Positions 37,985-48,041 are shown, counted from the stretch's first letter. The stretch is 64,000 bases of DNA from Lysobacter sp. CFH 32150 (GCF_022758295.1 NZ_JALDWJ010000002.1:248001-312000); one strand, 5' to 3'. A program made the numbers and translations. Notes: a model not told the origin generated them from the letters alone.

Positions 37985-38069
37985 TGGTGCCCAAGGGGGG
38001 ACTCGAACCCCCACGACTTACGTCGCTACCACCTCAAGGTAGTGCGTCTACCAATTCCGCCACCTGGGC
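37985..38069 (-). tRNA. tRNA-Leu (anticodon GAG), CCA encoded
   Basis: An 85-base class II tRNA on the minus strand. The acceptor GCCCAGG pairs with CTTGGGC (one G-U). The anticodon loop TTGAGGT gives GAG, closed by CTACC/GGTAG. The variable arm (GCGACGTAAGTCGT) forms its own stem. The T arm has GGGGGTTCGAGTCCCCC with its loop. Lies between secG and nuoA, as leuU follows secG in E. coli. Confidence 0.97.
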
Positions 38070-38118
38070 AAGCGGTTCCGCATCAAACACGATGCGGAGT
38101 CGAATATTGTAAGCCGGA

Positions 38119-38565
38119 TCAACCGCCCTGCGAAGGTTGCGGAGCCGGTTGTTCCTGCGGTTGCGTTGCCGGCGCCGTTGCATCGGCCGCTGGCGCAGTC
38201 GCCGGTGCAGTCGGGACCGTGGCGGCTGGGGCCTGCGCTGCAGGTGCGGTCGGGACCGCATTGTCAGCGGCCGGCGCCTTGGGCAGTTCGTCCATCACGC
38301 TGCTCTGCTGCACCTCGGCCGGCTTGGTCGCGCTGTTGGTCGCGTACCAGGCCATGAACAGGCTGATCCCGAAGAACAGGATCGCGAGCCACTTGGTGCT
38401 CTTCGACAGGAAGTTGCCTGCGCCGCGCGAACCGAACACCGTCGCCGAAGCGCCGGCGCCGAAGCCGGAACCCGCCTGGGCACCCGCACCCCGCTGCATC
38501 AGGATCATCGCGATCATCGCGATCGCGAGCAGCACATACACCACGTTGAGGATCATCAACAGCAT
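38119..38565 (-). CDS. secG: Preprotein translocase subunit SecG with Ala/Pro-rich tail
   Basis: Inner-membrane helper of the SecYEG channel. Two transmembrane helices (about 1-22 and 58-76) flank the conserved QRGAGAQAGSGFGAGASATVF loop (key: Gln-Arg-Gly and the Gly/Ala run). The family is about 110 residues long in E. coli. Here 148 residues result from a Pro/Ala/Gln-rich C-terminal tail of about 60 residues. Follows tpiA by 14 bases, probably in one transcript. Confidence 0.93.
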   Translation of the reverse strand: MLLMILNVVYVLLAIAMIAMILMQRGAGAQAGSGFGAGASATVFGSRGAGNFLSKSTKWLAILFFGISLFMAWYATNSATKPAEVQQSSVMDELPKAPAADNAVPTAPAAQAPAATVPTAPATAPAADATAPATQPQEQPAPQPSQGG

Positions 38566-38579
38566 CGGAAGCTCTGCGT

Positions 38580-39329
38580 TTACGCCACCGCCGCAGCGGC
38601 GATGGCTAGGAAATCCCGGGCGACCAGCGACGCGCCACCCACCAGCCCGCCGTCGACGTCAGGCTGCGAAAACAGCGCGCCGGCATTGTCGGGCTTCACG
38701 CTGCCGCCGTACAGGATCGGCAACGAATCGGCAATTTTAGCATCGCGCGCGGCAATTTCGCCACGGATGAAGGCATGCACGGCCTGCGCCTGCTCCGGTG
38801 TGGCGGTACGGCCGGTCCCGATCGCCCAGACCGGCTCGTAGGCCACGATCGCCCCTTCCAGCGCCTGCGCCCCGCCCTCTGCAAAGATGGGATCGAGTTG
38901 CTGCTCGATCCGCCACTCGGTCTGCCCGGCCTCGCGTTCATGCAAGGATTCACCCACGCAGAGGATTGGCGTCAGCCCGGCACGCTTGGCGGCGAAGAAC
39001 TTGGCGGCGACCAACTCACTGCTTTCCCGGTGGTACTGGCGGCGCTCTGAATGTCCAACCAACCCGTAACGGGCACCCACGTCGATCAGCATCGCCGCGG
39101 AAACTTCGCCGGTATAGGCCCCCTGCTCGTTCACGCTGACATCCTGCGCGCCGAACTGCAGGCTCTCGTCATAGCGTTCGACCAGCTCACCCAGGTAAGG
39201 GAGCGGAGGCAGCACGATACGCTCGACACCCTGCGGCGCCGCGAAGGCGACGATTTCGTCCAGCAACGCGAACGCGAATTTGCGGTCGCCATGCAGTTTC
39301 CAGTTACCGGCCACGATCCGACGGCGCAT
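38580..39329 (-). CDS. tpiA: Triose-phosphate isomerase
   Basis: Interconverts dihydroxyacetone phosphate and glyceraldehyde 3-phosphate in glycolysis. Catalytic residues Lys11 (GNWKLHG), His93 (VGHSERR) and Glu165 (AYEPVWAIGTG) are all present; the phosphate-grip YGGSVKPDN is near the end. The ATG at 39329 has AGGA seven bases upstream and gives 249 residues, the normal length. Confidence 0.98.
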   Translation of the reverse strand: MRRRIVAGNWKLHGDRKFAFALLDEIVAFAAPQGVERIVLPPLPYLGELVERYDESLQFGAQDVSVNEQGAYTGEVSAAMLIDVGARYGLVGHSERRQYHRESSELVAAKFFAAKRAGLTPILCVGESLHEREAGQTEWRIEQQLDPIFAEGGAQALEGAIVAYEPVWAIGTGRTATPEQAQAVHAFIRGEIAARDAKIADSLPILYGGSVKPDNAGALFSQPDVDGGLVGGASLVARDFLAIAAAAVA

Positions 39330-39408
39330 GCACCAATCCTGTTTGACGAGGTGCACAGTCTAGCGCATGGCCTCACGACGCCAACGCGGCGGCGCGTAAG
39401 ATCGAGGA

Positions 39409-40281
39409 ATGGGCGAGGACAACATCAAGTATCGATTCAAAGTCGACCTCGACGACCCGAACAATGGCCACAGCCTGTTGCACGCGCTGGTGATCGGTAC
39501 CGGCAAATCAGCAATGGAGATCCTCGAAGTTGGCTGCTCCAGCGGTTATGTAGGCGCCACCTTCATGGCCAAGGGCCATCGTGTAACGGGCGTCGAACAG
39601 GACCCGGCCTCCGCTGCCGCAGCCGGGGAAGTGCTTGGCGAAGTGCACAATGGCGCCGTCGACGACTTCTTCGACGCACACCCGGACTGTTGCTACGACG
39701 CCATCCTGCTGGGCGATGTGCTGGAACATATCGCCGACCCCACTACGACGTTGCGGCGTTGCGTGACCCGGCTTGCTCCCGACGGTGTCGTCGCGATCTC
39801 CCTGCCTTGCATCACCCACGGCAGCGTGCGGGCAATGCTACTCGAAGGCCGCTGGGACTATGGCGACTATGGCCTGCTCGATCGCACCCACTTGCGCTTC
39901 TTCTCCCGCGAAGGCATGGCGCAACTGCTTGCCGACGCTGGCCTGGAAATCGAGAAGTTGTTTGCGGTAGTCCTGGGCATCGACGATGCCAACCGCGAAT
40001 ACGGCATGAAGCTGCAACCGGAATCCATTGCCGCCGTCGAAGCCCTGGCCAACGATGACGAATTTTTCAACTTCCAGTTCGTACTGTTGGCTCGACCATC
40101 CCGATCAGCGATCGCACCCGCAGATCTCCTTGCGCGCAACCTGGCGATGCCCATCCAGAAAACCGTACCGACGCCGCGCCTGCCGGGTTGTCGCTCCTCC
40201 CTGCAGCGTCAGCGGATACGTTGGTTCAAATCGTTGTTGCAGGGCATTACACGGCGTCGTTTTCGCAATGCCCGCACTTGA
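39409..40281 (+). CDS. Class I SAM-dependent methyltransferase, substrate unknown
   Basis: 290 residues. The SAM-binding glycine motif is ILEVGCSSGYVGATF (about 38-52), followed by an acidic VTGVEQD strand end and DAILLGDVLEHIADP (motif II), typical of class I methyltransferases such as the Methyltransf_11/23/25 group. The His-Ile after Glu-like loop suggests a small-molecule or glycan target rather than rRNA. The C-terminal 50 residues are basic (RRRFRNART). It is alone on the plus strand between tpiA and a convergent lipoprotein gene; no partner gene shows its substrate. Confidence 0.82.
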   Translation: MGEDNIKYRFKVDLDDPNNGHSLLHALVIGTGKSAMEILEVGCSSGYVGATFMAKGHRVTGVEQDPASAAAAGEVLGEVHNGAVDDFFDAHPDCCYDAILLGDVLEHIADPTTTLRRCVTRLAPDGVVAISLPCITHGSVRAMLLEGRWDYGDYGLLDRTHLRFFSREGMAQLLADAGLEIEKLFAVVLGIDDANREYGMKLQPESIAAVEALANDDEFFNFQFVLLARPSRSAIAPADLLARNLAMPIQKTVPTPRLPGCRSSLQRQRIRWFKSLLQGITRRRFRNART

Positions 40282-40300
40282 TGGCGTGAGACCTATCAGG

Positions 40301-40903
40301 TTAGTCGACGCTCAACCGTAGTTCGCCGTGATCCGGGTAGCGTAGGGTGCGCCGCTTGCCGTCCGCGCCAGTGATGCCGTTGACCTCGATCGACCAGTGC
40401 CATTCACCACGTCCGAACCGACGTTTATCGAGCTGCACTTCCCGACCGGGATGTCGCCTGAAACGAGGTGATTGACCCTGCTCGTCCGCTCGCGTTTCGA
40501 ACCCATTGAAACCGGTCCAGTACCCGGCCCAGCCGTGATGGTTCCACCAACGATCGCTTTGCGGATTCAGTGGCGCGTCCTCCGGACGATCCACGCGCCA
40601 TTCACCCAACTGCGCCGATACATGCAGATTCAGCGGCGCCTCCAATCCAGGCGCGGCGACATGCAGGTCCATCGTGCCGAAGTCGCCTTCAGGAATCGTG
40701 TAGCAGAACCAGACGTAATGGCGATCCTGGAACTGGTACAGCATGATCCCTTCCGCAACCGCATACCGGGCTTGCGCGATCGCGGGAAACTCGTCGCAGC
40801 GCCCGTCCATCAGCGGATAAGCCGGCACCGACGGGCGTACGGCATGTGGCGCACAAGCCGCCAGCAGCACAGCCCCTGCAACGGCAGCGAGGCATCGATG
40901 CAT
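40301..40903 (-). CDS. Unknown lipoprotein paired with a 2-oxoglutarate oxygenase gene
   Basis: A 200-residue protein starting with a lipoprotein signal (CLAAVAGAVLLAAC, Cys17 as lipidation site) from the ATG at 40903. The rest is beta-rich with many Trp/Tyr (HYVWFCYTIPEGDFGTMDL, WWNHHGWAGYW) and resembles a sugar-binding or jelly-roll domain, but I do not recognise a family. The start codon overlaps the stop of the upstream oxygenase gene (TAATG), which indicates translational coupling. Confidence 0.78.
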   Translation of the reverse strand: MHRCLAAVAGAVLLAACAPHAVRPSVPAYPLMDGRCDEFPAIAQARYAVAEGIMLYQFQDRHYVWFCYTIPEGDFGTMDLHVAAPGLEAPLNLHVSAQLGEWRVDRPEDAPLNPQSDRWWNHHGWAGYWTGFNGFETRADEQGQSPRFRRHPGREVQLDKRRFGRGEWHWSIEVNGITGADGKRRTLRYPDHGELRLSVD

Positions 40904-41841
40904 TACTTGAGCTTGATCTCCGCCAGTCGCTCTTCCAGATATCCGTGCGCGGTGATCGGCTCGGGATAACGGCTGGGATTGTCCGGTGTAATGCACGAGG
41001 GCAGCACGTCGATCAGGAAATCCGGGTTCGGGTGCAGGAAGAATGGCGTCGAATAGCGCGGCTGGCGTGCCAGTTCACCTGGCGGATTGACCACGCGGTG
41101 CGTCGTCGACGGATATACATGGTTGGTCAACCGCTGCAGCATGTCGCCGATATTGACCACGATGGTGTCGGCGTCGGCGGTGAACGGCACCCAGTCGCCC
41201 TTGCGCGACTTCACCTCCAGCCCTGCCGCGCTCGCGCCGACCAGCAGGGTGATCAGGTTGATGTCCTCGTGCGCGCCGGCACGCACGTTGGGGATGTCCG
41301 GCGTGGTGATCGGTGGGTAGTGGATCGGGCGCAGGATCGAGTTGCCGAAGTCAGTCTTGTCGGCAAAGTAATCTTCCGCCAGTCCGATGTGCAGCGCGAG
41401 CGCGCTGAGCACCCGCGAACCGAGCTGATCGAGGGCCTGGTACAGGCCGTAGCCGATATTGCGGAATTCCGGGATTTCTTCCGGCCACAAATTCGGCGGC
41501 ATCACGTCGGCGTACTTGGAGTCGCGCGGAATCTCGCGGCCGATGTGCCAGAACTCCTTGAGGTCGGAGTACAGCGCGCCTTTCGCGGTCTCGATGCCGA
41601 ATGGCGTATAGCCACGCGCGCCACCGCCACCAACCACGTGGTATTTGCGCTTGACGTCCTCGGGCAAGGCGAAGAAACGCCGGAATACGTCGTAGGCCGC
41701 ATCGATCAGTGCCGGATCGATGCCATGGCCACGAATACCGGCGAAGCCCCATTCGCGGTAAGCCGCGCCGAGCTCGGCGACGAAGGCGTCGCGATCAGCG
41801 TCGAAGCGGCGGATGTCGAGGGTCGGAATCTGGGAAGTCAT
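40903..41841 (-). CDS. 2-oxoglutarate- and Fe(II)-dependent oxygenase, isopenicillin N synthase-like family
   Basis: 312 residues. The N-terminal DIOX_N part (EWGFAGIRGHGIDPALID) and the C-terminal jelly roll with the iron ligands HED (AGAHEDINLITLL) and the later His of TTHRVVNP identify the family. Members hydroxylate or oxidise small molecules; the substrate is unknown here. The ATG at 41841 is used because the longer frame runs back into glmM. Followed with a one-base overlap by an unknown lipoprotein. Confidence 0.88.
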   Translation of the reverse strand: MTSQIPTLDIRRFDADRDAFVAELGAAYREWGFAGIRGHGIDPALIDAAYDVFRRFFALPEDVKRKYHVVGGGGARGYTPFGIETAKGALYSDLKEFWHIGREIPRDSKYADVMPPNLWPEEIPEFRNIGYGLYQALDQLGSRVLSALALHIGLAEDYFADKTDFGNSILRPIHYPPITTPDIPNVRAGAHEDINLITLLVGASAAGLEVKSRKGDWVPFTADADTIVVNIGDMLQRLTNHVYPSTTHRVVNPPGELARQPRYSTPFFLHPNPDFLIDVLPSCITPDNPSRYPEPITAHGYLEERLAEIKLK

Positions 41842-41872
41842 TGCAAGCCCTGTTTTTCCAGCAGGCCATGAT

Positions 41873-43231
41873 TCATTGCGCCGCAGCACGCACCGCATCA
41901 GTCAAGGCATTGAGTGTCGACTGCATCAAGGCCGCATCGTCCGCCTCGACGGTGACCCGCACTACCGGCTCGGTGCCGGATGGTCGCAGGAAGGCACGCC
42001 CACGCCCTTGGACCGCCTTCTGTGCCACTGCCAGCGCGGCCAGCACGCTGGTGGCTTCGGCCGGCTTGGTATTACCTTCGTAACGCACGTTGACCGTCTT
42101 CTGCGGCACTTTGCTCATGCCGGCCAGCGCGTCGTGTAACGACAGGCCGCGACGACGCAGCACTTCCAGCACCTGCAGCGCGCTGACGATGCCATCGCCG
42201 GTGCTGGTGCGATCCAGGCACAGCAGGTGACCCGAGGCTTCCCCACCCAGCACCCCCTCGTGCTGTAGAAGTGCTTGGTGCACGTACCGGTCGCCGACCT
42301 TGGCGCGGATGAAACCGATGCCGCGTTCGGCCAGCGCGCGCTCAAAACCATAGTTGGTCATCAATGTGCCGACTACGGGGCCGTGCAAACGACCGCTCTG
42401 CTGCCAATCGGTGGCGAGCACGTACAGCAGATCGTCACCGTCGCACACCGTGCCGTCGCGATCCACCAACAGGACGCGATCGCCATCGCCATCGAAGGCG
42501 ATGCCGAGATCCGCGCCGGTCTCGATCACGCGCGCGGCGAGTGTTTCCGGATGAGTGGAGCCCACGCCATCATTGATGTTGAGGCCGCTCGGGTCCACAC
42601 CGATCGCATCCACCGACGCACCGAGTTCGCGTAACACCAGCGGGCCGATCTGGTAGGTCGCGCCGTTGGCGCAATCAACCACAATGCGGGTGCCGCTGAG
42701 ATCGAAACCTTTCGGGACCGAATTCTTGCAGGCCTCGACATAGCGGCCGATGGCATCGCGGGTGCGCACGGCCTTGCCGAGCTGCTCCGACGGCACGGTG
42801 CGGAACGGTTGTTCCAGCGCGGCCTCGATCGCCAACTCGGTCGCGTCGTCGAGCTTCTCGCCTTCGGCCGAGAAGAACTTGATGCCGTTGTCGTAATGCG
42901 GATTGTGCGACGCGGAGATCACGATGCCGCCATCGGCGCGCAGCGAATGTGTCAGGTGCGCGACTGCCGGCGTCGGCATCGGCCCCATCAGCTGCACGTC
43001 GACGCCCGCCGCGACCAGGCCGGCTTCGAGCGCCGCCTCGAACATGTAGTTGGAAATGCGTGTGTCCTTGCCGATGATGACCACCGGCTTGCGCCAGCCG
43101 CGGCCGCCCTGCATGGATTGCAGCAGCGCGTGGCCGTAGGCATTGCCCAGGCGCAGCACGAAATCGGCAGATATCGCGCCCTCGCCGACCCGGCCACGGA
43201 TGCCATCGGTGCCGAAATACTTGCGGCTCAT
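41873..43231 (-). CDS. glmM: Phosphoglucosamine mutase
   Basis: Converts glucosamine-6-phosphate to glucosamine-1-phosphate for UDP-GlcNAc, needed for peptidoglycan and LPS. The phosphoserine Ser108 is in [14 protein letters not shown]. The metal loop is DGDGDR and the phosphate-binding loop [11 protein letters not shown]. 452 residues. Its start overlaps the accD stop by four bases. Confidence 0.98.
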   Translation of the reverse strand: MSRKYFGTDGIRGRVGEGAISADFVLRLGNAYGHALLQSMQGGRGWRKPVVIIGKDTRISNYMFEAALEAGLVAAGVDVQLMGPMPTPAVAHLTHSLRADGGIVISASHNPHYDNGIKFFSAEGEKLDDATELAIEAALEQPFRTVPSEQLGKAVRTRDAIGRYVEACKNSVPKGFDLSGTRIVVDCANGATYQIGPLVLRELGASVDAIGVDPSGLNINDGVGSTHPETLAARVIETGADLGIAFDGDGDRVLLVDRDGTVCDGDDLLYVLATDWQQSGRLHGPVVGTLMTNYGFERALAERGIGFIRAKVGDRYVHQALLQHEGVLGGEASGHLLCLDRTSTGDGIVSALQVLEVLRRRGLSLHDALAGMSKVPQKTVNVRYEGNTKPAEATSVLAALAVAQKAVQGRGRAFLRPSGTEPVVRVTVEADDAALMQSTLNALTDAVRAAAQ

Positions 43232-44112
43232 GCAGTGACTACCGTTTCGTCCTCGGGCACCGGCTGCTTCATCAACATGGCCAGCAAGTGAGCGAGGTGA
43301 TCGCGCATTTCACGACGATCGCAGATCTGGTCGATGGCGCCGTGATCGACCAGGAATTCGGAACGTTGGAAACCTTCCGGCAACTTCTCGCGCACGGTCT
43401 GTTCGATCACGCGCGGGCCCGCGAAACCGATCAGGGCTTCCGGTTCGGCGATGTTGATGTCGCCGAGCATGGCGAACGACGCCGACACGCCGCCGGTGGT
43501 CGGATGCGTCATGACCGAGATGTACGGCAGTCCCGCCGCACGCAGGCGCGCGAGCGCAGCCGAGGTCTTGGCCATCTGCATCAGCGAGAACAGGCTTTCC
43601 TGCATGCGCGCGCCGCCGCTGGCAGAGAAACAGATGAAGGGGCAGCCGAGCTCCAGCGCCGTTTCGGCCGCGCGCGCGAAACGCTCGCCGACGACCGAGC
43701 CCATCGAACCACCCATGAAGGCGAAGTCGAACGATGCGGCGACCAGGGGCCTCGATTTCAGCGTTCCCTGCATTGCGACGAGCGCGTCGCGCTCGCCAGT
43801 GGACTTCTGCGCGGCCTTGATGCGGTCGGAATACTTCTTCTGGTCCTTGAACTTGAGCACGTCGGTCGGGGCGAGTTCGGCGGCGATCTCCTGCATGCTG
43901 TCCACGTCGAACAGCGAGGCCAGGCGCGCACGGGCCCGAATCGGCATGTGGAAGTTGCATTTCGGGCAGACCTCGAGGTTCTCCTCGAGTTCGGGCCGGT
44001 ACAGCACGGCGCCGCAACGATCGCACTTTTCCCACAGGCCTTCGGGCACGCTGCGCTTGGTGCCGCCTTCGGTGCGGATCCGCGAGGGCATCAGTTTCTT
44101 CAACCAGGACAT
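43228..44112 (-). CDS. accD: Acetyl-CoA carboxylase, carboxyltransferase subunit beta
   Basis: With AccA transfers the carboxyl group to acetyl-CoA, the committed step of fatty acid synthesis. The N-terminal zinc ribbon has Cys30, Cys33, Cys49 and Cys52 (CDRC...CPKC). The crotonase-type core has [15 protein letters not shown] and [15 protein letters not shown]. 294 residues. 57 bases after trpA. Confidence 0.98.
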   Translation of the reverse strand: MSWLKKLMPSRIRTEGGTKRSVPEGLWEKCDRCGAVLYRPELEENLEVCPKCNFHMPIRARARLASLFDVDSMQEIAAELAPTDVLKFKDQKKYSDRIKAAQKSTGERDALVAMQGTLKSRPLVAASFDFAFMGGSMGSVVGERFARAAETALELGCPFICFSASGGARMQESLFSLMQMAKTSAALARLRAAGLPYISVMTHPTTGGVSASFAMLGDINIAEPEALIGFAGPRVIEQTVREKLPEGFQRSEFLVDHGAIDQICDRREMRDHLAHLLAMLMKQPVPEDETVVTA

Positions 44113-44169
44113 GCGGTTTCCCGTTTTTTCAAGCTACGAGCGAGCGGGACAGTCTAGCGCAGCGGCTGC

Positions 44170-44967
44170 CTAACCGATGGCATCGAGGCCTGCACGCAAT
44201 GGACGCAGGAAAGCGGCGGCTTGCGCAGCCGGATCGCTCGCATCCGCGAGTGCCGCGACCAGGGCGCTGCCCACGACCACGCCATCGGCATCGCGCGCCA
44301 TCGCAGCAGCCGACGCCGCATCCTTGATGCCGAATCCCGCCGCCACTGGCACCTTCGTCGCCGCACGGATCTCGCGCAAACGCGCGCTGGCGACATCGGT
44401 ATCGAGCCGGTCGGCGCCAGTGACGCCGGCAAAGCTGACGTAGTAGAGATAGCCTTGCGCGTCCGCGCACAAGCGAGCCAGGCGCGCGTCGGTCGTGGTC
44501 GGCGACGCAAGCAGGATGACGTCCAGGCCATGCGTGGCGAAAGCGGCGCGCAAGGCCTCCGCTTCCTCTGGCGGCAAGTCGACCAGCAACACGCCGTCGA
44601 CGCCGGCATTCGCCGCATCGGTGGCGAAACGCCCATACCCGCGGATTTCGACGGGATTGAGATACCCCATCAGCACCACCGGCGTTGCCGCATCGCGCTG
44701 GCGGAACTCGCGCACGCATTCGAGCACGTAGGACAGCCCCGCACCGCGCGCGAGCGCGCGTTCAGAGCTGCGCTGGATGGTCGGACCATCGGCCATCGGA
44801 TCGGAAAACGGCACACCGAGTTCGATCACGTCGGCGCCGGCTTCGACCAACGCATGCATCACCGGCACCGTCGCCGCGAGCGATGGATCGCCCGCGGTAA
44901 CGAACGGCACCAGCGCCTTGCGCCCGCTGGCGCGCAGCGCAGCGAATTTCGCGTCTAGGCGACTCAC
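44170..44967 (-). CDS. trpA: Tryptophan synthase alpha chain
   Basis: Cleaves indole-3-glycerol phosphate to indole, passed to TrpB. The catalytic Glu lies in VIELGVPFSDPMADGP and the Asp in GVDGVLLVDLPPEE. 265 residues. GTG start overlapping the stop of the DUF3144-type gene (GTGA). Confidence 0.97.
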   Translation of the reverse strand: MSRLDAKFAALRASGRKALVPFVTAGDPSLAATVPVMHALVEAGADVIELGVPFSDPMADGPTIQRSSERALARGAGLSYVLECVREFRQRDAATPVVLMGYLNPVEIRGYGRFATDAANAGVDGVLLVDLPPEEAEALRAAFATHGLDVILLASPTTTDARLARLCADAQGYLYYVSFAGVTGADRLDTDVASARLREIRAATKVPVAAGFGIKDAASAAAMARDADGVVVGSALVAALADASDPAAQAAAFLRPLRAGLDAIG

Positions 44968-45350
44968 TCGGCGGCAGGCGTCGCAGGCGAAACCGGACCG
45001 GCAGCAGCCGCGGCGGCGTATTCGGCAGCGAGCTCGGAGACGCCGACATCGATACCGCGTTCATGGCCGAGGCCGTCCAGATGTTCGTTCAACATGCGGC
45101 GGTACAGCGTAGTCATGTAGTTGAGGAAATCAGTGCGGTCCCGCCCGGGATCGCTCGCATTGGCGAGGTACACGTGCGCGTTGAAGCGCGCGGCCGCGAA
45201 CAGGCTGGCCATGCTGATGCGCTTGAGACCCTGCTGTTTGGACTGGCGGTTGGTCAGTTCCAGGTACTCGTTGACGACGGTGAAGAAGGCCGGGTCAAGC
45301 TGGTTTGCCGCGCTTTCGTTTGCGGCCTGGGTCTGGTTTTCGTCGCTCAT
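44964..45350 (-). CDS. DUF3144-type small protein between trpB and trpA
   Basis: 128 residues, mainly helical, with LDPAFFTVVNEYLELTNRQ, RISMASLFAAARFNAHVY and a Met-Leu-Asn-Glu-His stretch near 85-90, which I recall as the DUF3144 pattern. The function is unknown. An Ala/Pro-rich tail follows. The second ATG (45350) has GGAG seven bases upstream and is preferred to the one at 45356. The four-base overlap with trpA suggests coupled expression with tryptophan synthase. Confidence 0.82.
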   Translation of the reverse strand: MSDENQTQAANESAANQLDPAFFTVVNEYLELTNRQSKQQGLKRISMASLFAAARFNAHVYLANASDPGRDRTDFLNYMTTLYRRMLNEHLDGLGHERGIDVGVSELAAEYAAAAAAGPVSPATPAAE

Positions 45351-45386
45351 GGTCATGCTCCGTGGTTCGTGCTCAGAAGTGGATAT

Positions 45387-46631
45387 TCAGAAGTGGATGT
45401 TTTCGCGTGCGGCAATGGTATGGACGTCCTTGTCGCCGCGGCCGGACAGGTTGCAGAGCACGATCGCGTCTTTCGGCAGCCCACGTGCGAGCTTCACCGC
45501 CTGCGCGATCGCATGGCTGGATTCCAACGCGGCGAGGATGCCCTCAGTACGTGCCAACTGGTGGAACGCGGCCAGCGCTTCGTCATCGGTGACGCCGACA
45601 TAGTCGGCACGGCCGGTGTCCTTCAGGAATGCGTGCTCGGGACCGACGCCGGGATAGTCGAGGCCGGCGGAGACCGAATGCGTCTCGATGATCTGGCCAT
45701 CGTCGTCGCACAGCACATAAGTGCGATTGCCGTGCAGCACGCCGGGGCGACCGGCCGACAACGACGCGGCATGGTGGCCGGAGGCAATGCCCTCGCCTGC
45801 CGCTTCGGCGCCGACCAGGCGTACATCGCGATCGTTCAGGAACGCGTGGAACACGCCGATCGCGTTGCTGCCGCCGCCGACGCATGCGGTGACGACATCC
45901 GGCAGGCGCCCGTATTCGGCCAGCATCTGTGCTCGCGCCTCGCGGCCGACAACGGCGTTGAAGTCGCGGACCATGCGCGGATATGGATCCGGGCCGGCGA
46001 CGGTGCCGATGATGTAGAACGTGCCGTGCACATTGGTGACCCAATCGCGCATCGCCTCATTGAGCGCATCCTTCAGCGTCTGCGAACCGCTCGTCACCGG
46101 CACCACGGTCGCGCCGAGCAGCTTCATGCGGTAGACGTTGATCTTCTGTCGCTCGATGTCGGTCGCGCCCATGTAGACGACGCATTCGAGTCCGAGCCGC
46201 GCCGCCACGGTCGCACTGGCGACACCATGCTGCCCTGCGCCGGTTTCGGCGATGATCCGCTGTTTGCCCATGCGTTTGGCGAGCAGCGCCTGGCCGATGG
46301 TGTTGTTGATCTTGTGCGCGCCGGTGTGGTTCAGATCCTCGCGCTTGAGCAGGATGCGCGCGCCGCCGGCTTCGCGACTCAGCCGCTCGGCGTGATAGAT
46401 CGGACTCGGGCGGCCGACGTAATGCGCCAGGTCGTTCTCGAATTCGGCGATGAAGGCCGGATCGATGCGCGCGGCATCGTAGGCCGCAGCCAGTTCCTCC
46501 AGCGGCCCGATCAGGGTTTCGGCGACGAAACGCCCACCAAACCGGCCGAAATGGCCGTTGGCATCCGGATAGGCATGGAAATCTATCCCAGCAGCAAGAG
46601 GGAGATCAGTGATCTGAGTGGCAGTCGGCAC
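45387..46631 (-). CDS. trpB: Tryptophan synthase beta chain
   Basis: PLP enzyme that joins indole and serine to form tryptophan. The PLP Lys is in [20 protein letters not shown], the phosphate loop GGGSNAIG and the C-terminal LSGRGDKDV are present. I use the GTG at 46631, which gives 414 residues and overlaps the trpF 3' end by 26 bases. The open frame further upstream is not TrpB-like. Confidence 0.97.
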   Translation of the reverse strand: MPTATQITDLPLAAGIDFHAYPDANGHFGRFGGRFVAETLIGPLEELAAAYDAARIDPAFIAEFENDLAHYVGRPSPIYHAERLSREAGGARILLKREDLNHTGAHKINNTIGQALLAKRMGKQRIIAETGAGQHGVASATVAARLGLECVVYMGATDIERQKINVYRMKLLGATVVPVTSGSQTLKDALNEAMRDWVTNVHGTFYIIGTVAGPDPYPRMVRDFNAVVGREARAQMLAEYGRLPDVVTACVGGGSNAIGVFHAFLNDRDVRLVGAEAAGEGIASGHHAASLSAGRPGVLHGNRTYVLCDDDGQIIETHSVSAGLDYPGVGPEHAFLKDTGRADYVGVTDDEALAAFHQLARTEGILAALESSHAIAQAVKLARGLPKDAIVLCNLSGRGDKDVHTIAARENIHF

Positions 46632-47262
46632 GGCGGACTTCTTCGACGAAACGACGCATTTTATCGCCGTCCTTGATCCCCGGGGCACTTTCGATGCCGC
46701 TGGACACGTCCACTCCCCACGGGCGGGTCGCGATGACTGCGTCGAAGATGTTGTCCGGGGAGAGGCCGCCGGCCAGCAGCCAGGGCTTGCCGGGGTCGCC
46801 GGGCAACCGCGACCAGTCGAACGTCTTGCCGCTGCCGCCTTGTTCGCCCGGAACATGACTATCGAACAGGAAACCAGCGGCGCCGGGGTAGCGTGCCTGC
46901 AGGCTGGGGGCGTAGTGCATGCCTGGTTCGCCCATCGCGATCGCTTTCAGGTAGGGCACGCCAAAACTCCGGCAAAAGGCGTCGCTCTCGTTGCCATGGA
47001 ACTGCAGCAGGCTCGGGCGGACGTGGCGGACGACTTCACGCACTTCCTCGTTCGGGTTGTCCATGAACAAGGCGACCGCATCGACCAGTGGCGCCAGGGC
47101 ATTGCGCATCGCCCGCGCTTCCTCGGCTTGCAGCCGGCGCGGGCTGCGCTCGGCGAAGACGAAGCCGATCGCGTCGACGCCAAGTTCGCTGGCCAGGCGC
47201 ACGTCGCCCGGGCGGGTCAGGCCGCAGAACTTGATCCGGGTGCGGAACAACGTCTTGCTCAC
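46606..47262 (-). CDS. trpF: Phosphoribosylanthranilate isomerase
   Basis: Third step of tryptophan synthesis from anthranilate. The catalytic Cys is in [11 protein letters not shown] and the catalytic Asp in FLFDSHV. The phosphate site is LAGGLSPDN and VDVSSGIE. 218 residues. The GTG at 47262 overlaps the truA stop (GTGA); the frame upstream is not conserved. Confidence 0.96.
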   Translation of the reverse strand: MSKTLFRTRIKFCGLTRPGDVRLASELGVDAIGFVFAERSPRRLQAEEARAMRNALAPLVDAVALFMDNPNEEVREVVRHVRPSLLQFHGNESDAFCRSFGVPYLKAIAMGEPGMHYAPSLQARYPGAAGFLFDSHVPGEQGGSGKTFDWSRLPGDPGKPWLLAGGLSPDNIFDAVIATRPWGVDVSSGIESAPGIKDGDKMRRFVEEVRRADCHSDH

Positions 47263-48041
47263 AGCGTCACCTCGTGCGGCAGGCCGCATTCGCGCGGGTA
47301 TTTCGGCCCGAGGAACACCAGGCCAGCGGACGGCGCGGTCGGTCCCGCCAACGTGCGATCGCGTCCGGCGAGCAGTTTGGCGATCCATGCCTCCGGCTGC
47401 TCACCGCGGCCGACCATCAGCAGCGAGCCGACGATATTCCTCACCATGTGATGCAGGAATGCATTCGCCTGTACCTCGATCGCGACTTCTTCACCGTTGC
47501 GCCGCACTTCGATCTCCTGCAGATCGCGGCGCGCGTGCGGAGCCTGGCAATGGACGGTGCGGAATGCGGAAAAATCGTTCTCTCCGAGCAGGCTCTGCGC
47601 CGCACGATGCATCGCGTCGGCGTCGAGCGGGCGACGCTCCCAGCTCAGATACTGCCGGCCCAGCGCCGGTCGCACTGCACGATTCAGGATGCGATAGCGA
47701 TAGCGCCGCGCCCGTGCCGAAAAACGTGCGTGGAAATCATCGGAGGCCGGCACGCACCAGCGCACGCAGATCGACGGCGGCAGCTGTGTCGTGGCGCCGA
47801 GTACCCAGCCTCGCGGGTCGCGCTCGATCCCGGTATCGAAATGCACGACCTGGCAAGCCGCGTGCACACCAGCATCGGTGCGGCCGGCGCAGACGGTGGC
47901 GATCGGTGCGTCCGCGACGAAAGCCAGCGCCGTTTCCAGTGCCTGCTGCACCGTCGCATCGCCTGGCTCGCCTGGCTTGCTGAGTCGTTGCCAGCCGAGG
48001 AAGTCGCTGCCGTCGTACTCGACGCCCAGCGCGTAGCGCAT
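47259..48041 (-). CDS. truA: tRNA pseudouridine(38-40) synthase
   Basis: Modifies U38-U40 in the anticodon stem of many tRNAs. The catalytic Asp56 is in [20 protein letters not shown] and [17 protein letters not shown] also match TruA. 260 residues. Lies between the fimV-like gene and trpF. Confidence 0.97.
   Translation of the reverse strand: MRYALGVEYDGSDFLGWQRLSKPGEPGDATVQQALETALAFVADAPIATVCAGRTDAGVHAACQVVHFDTGIERDPRGWVLGATTQLPPSICVRWCVPASDDFHARFSARARRYRYRILNRAVRPALGRQYLSWERRPLDADAMHRAAQSLLGENDFSAFRTVHCQAPHARRDLQEIEVRRNGEEVAIEVQANAFLHHMVRNIVGSLLMVGRGEQPEAWIAKLLAGRDRTLAGPTAPSAGLVFLGPKYPRECGLPHEVTL

Noticed and set aside
45063-46676. 537-codon open frame opposite trpB
   Set aside because: Antisense to trpB and the DUF3144-type gene; no family features.
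46632-46856. 75-residue N-terminal extension of trpB
   Set aside because: It overlaps trpF in another frame and is not TrpB-like.
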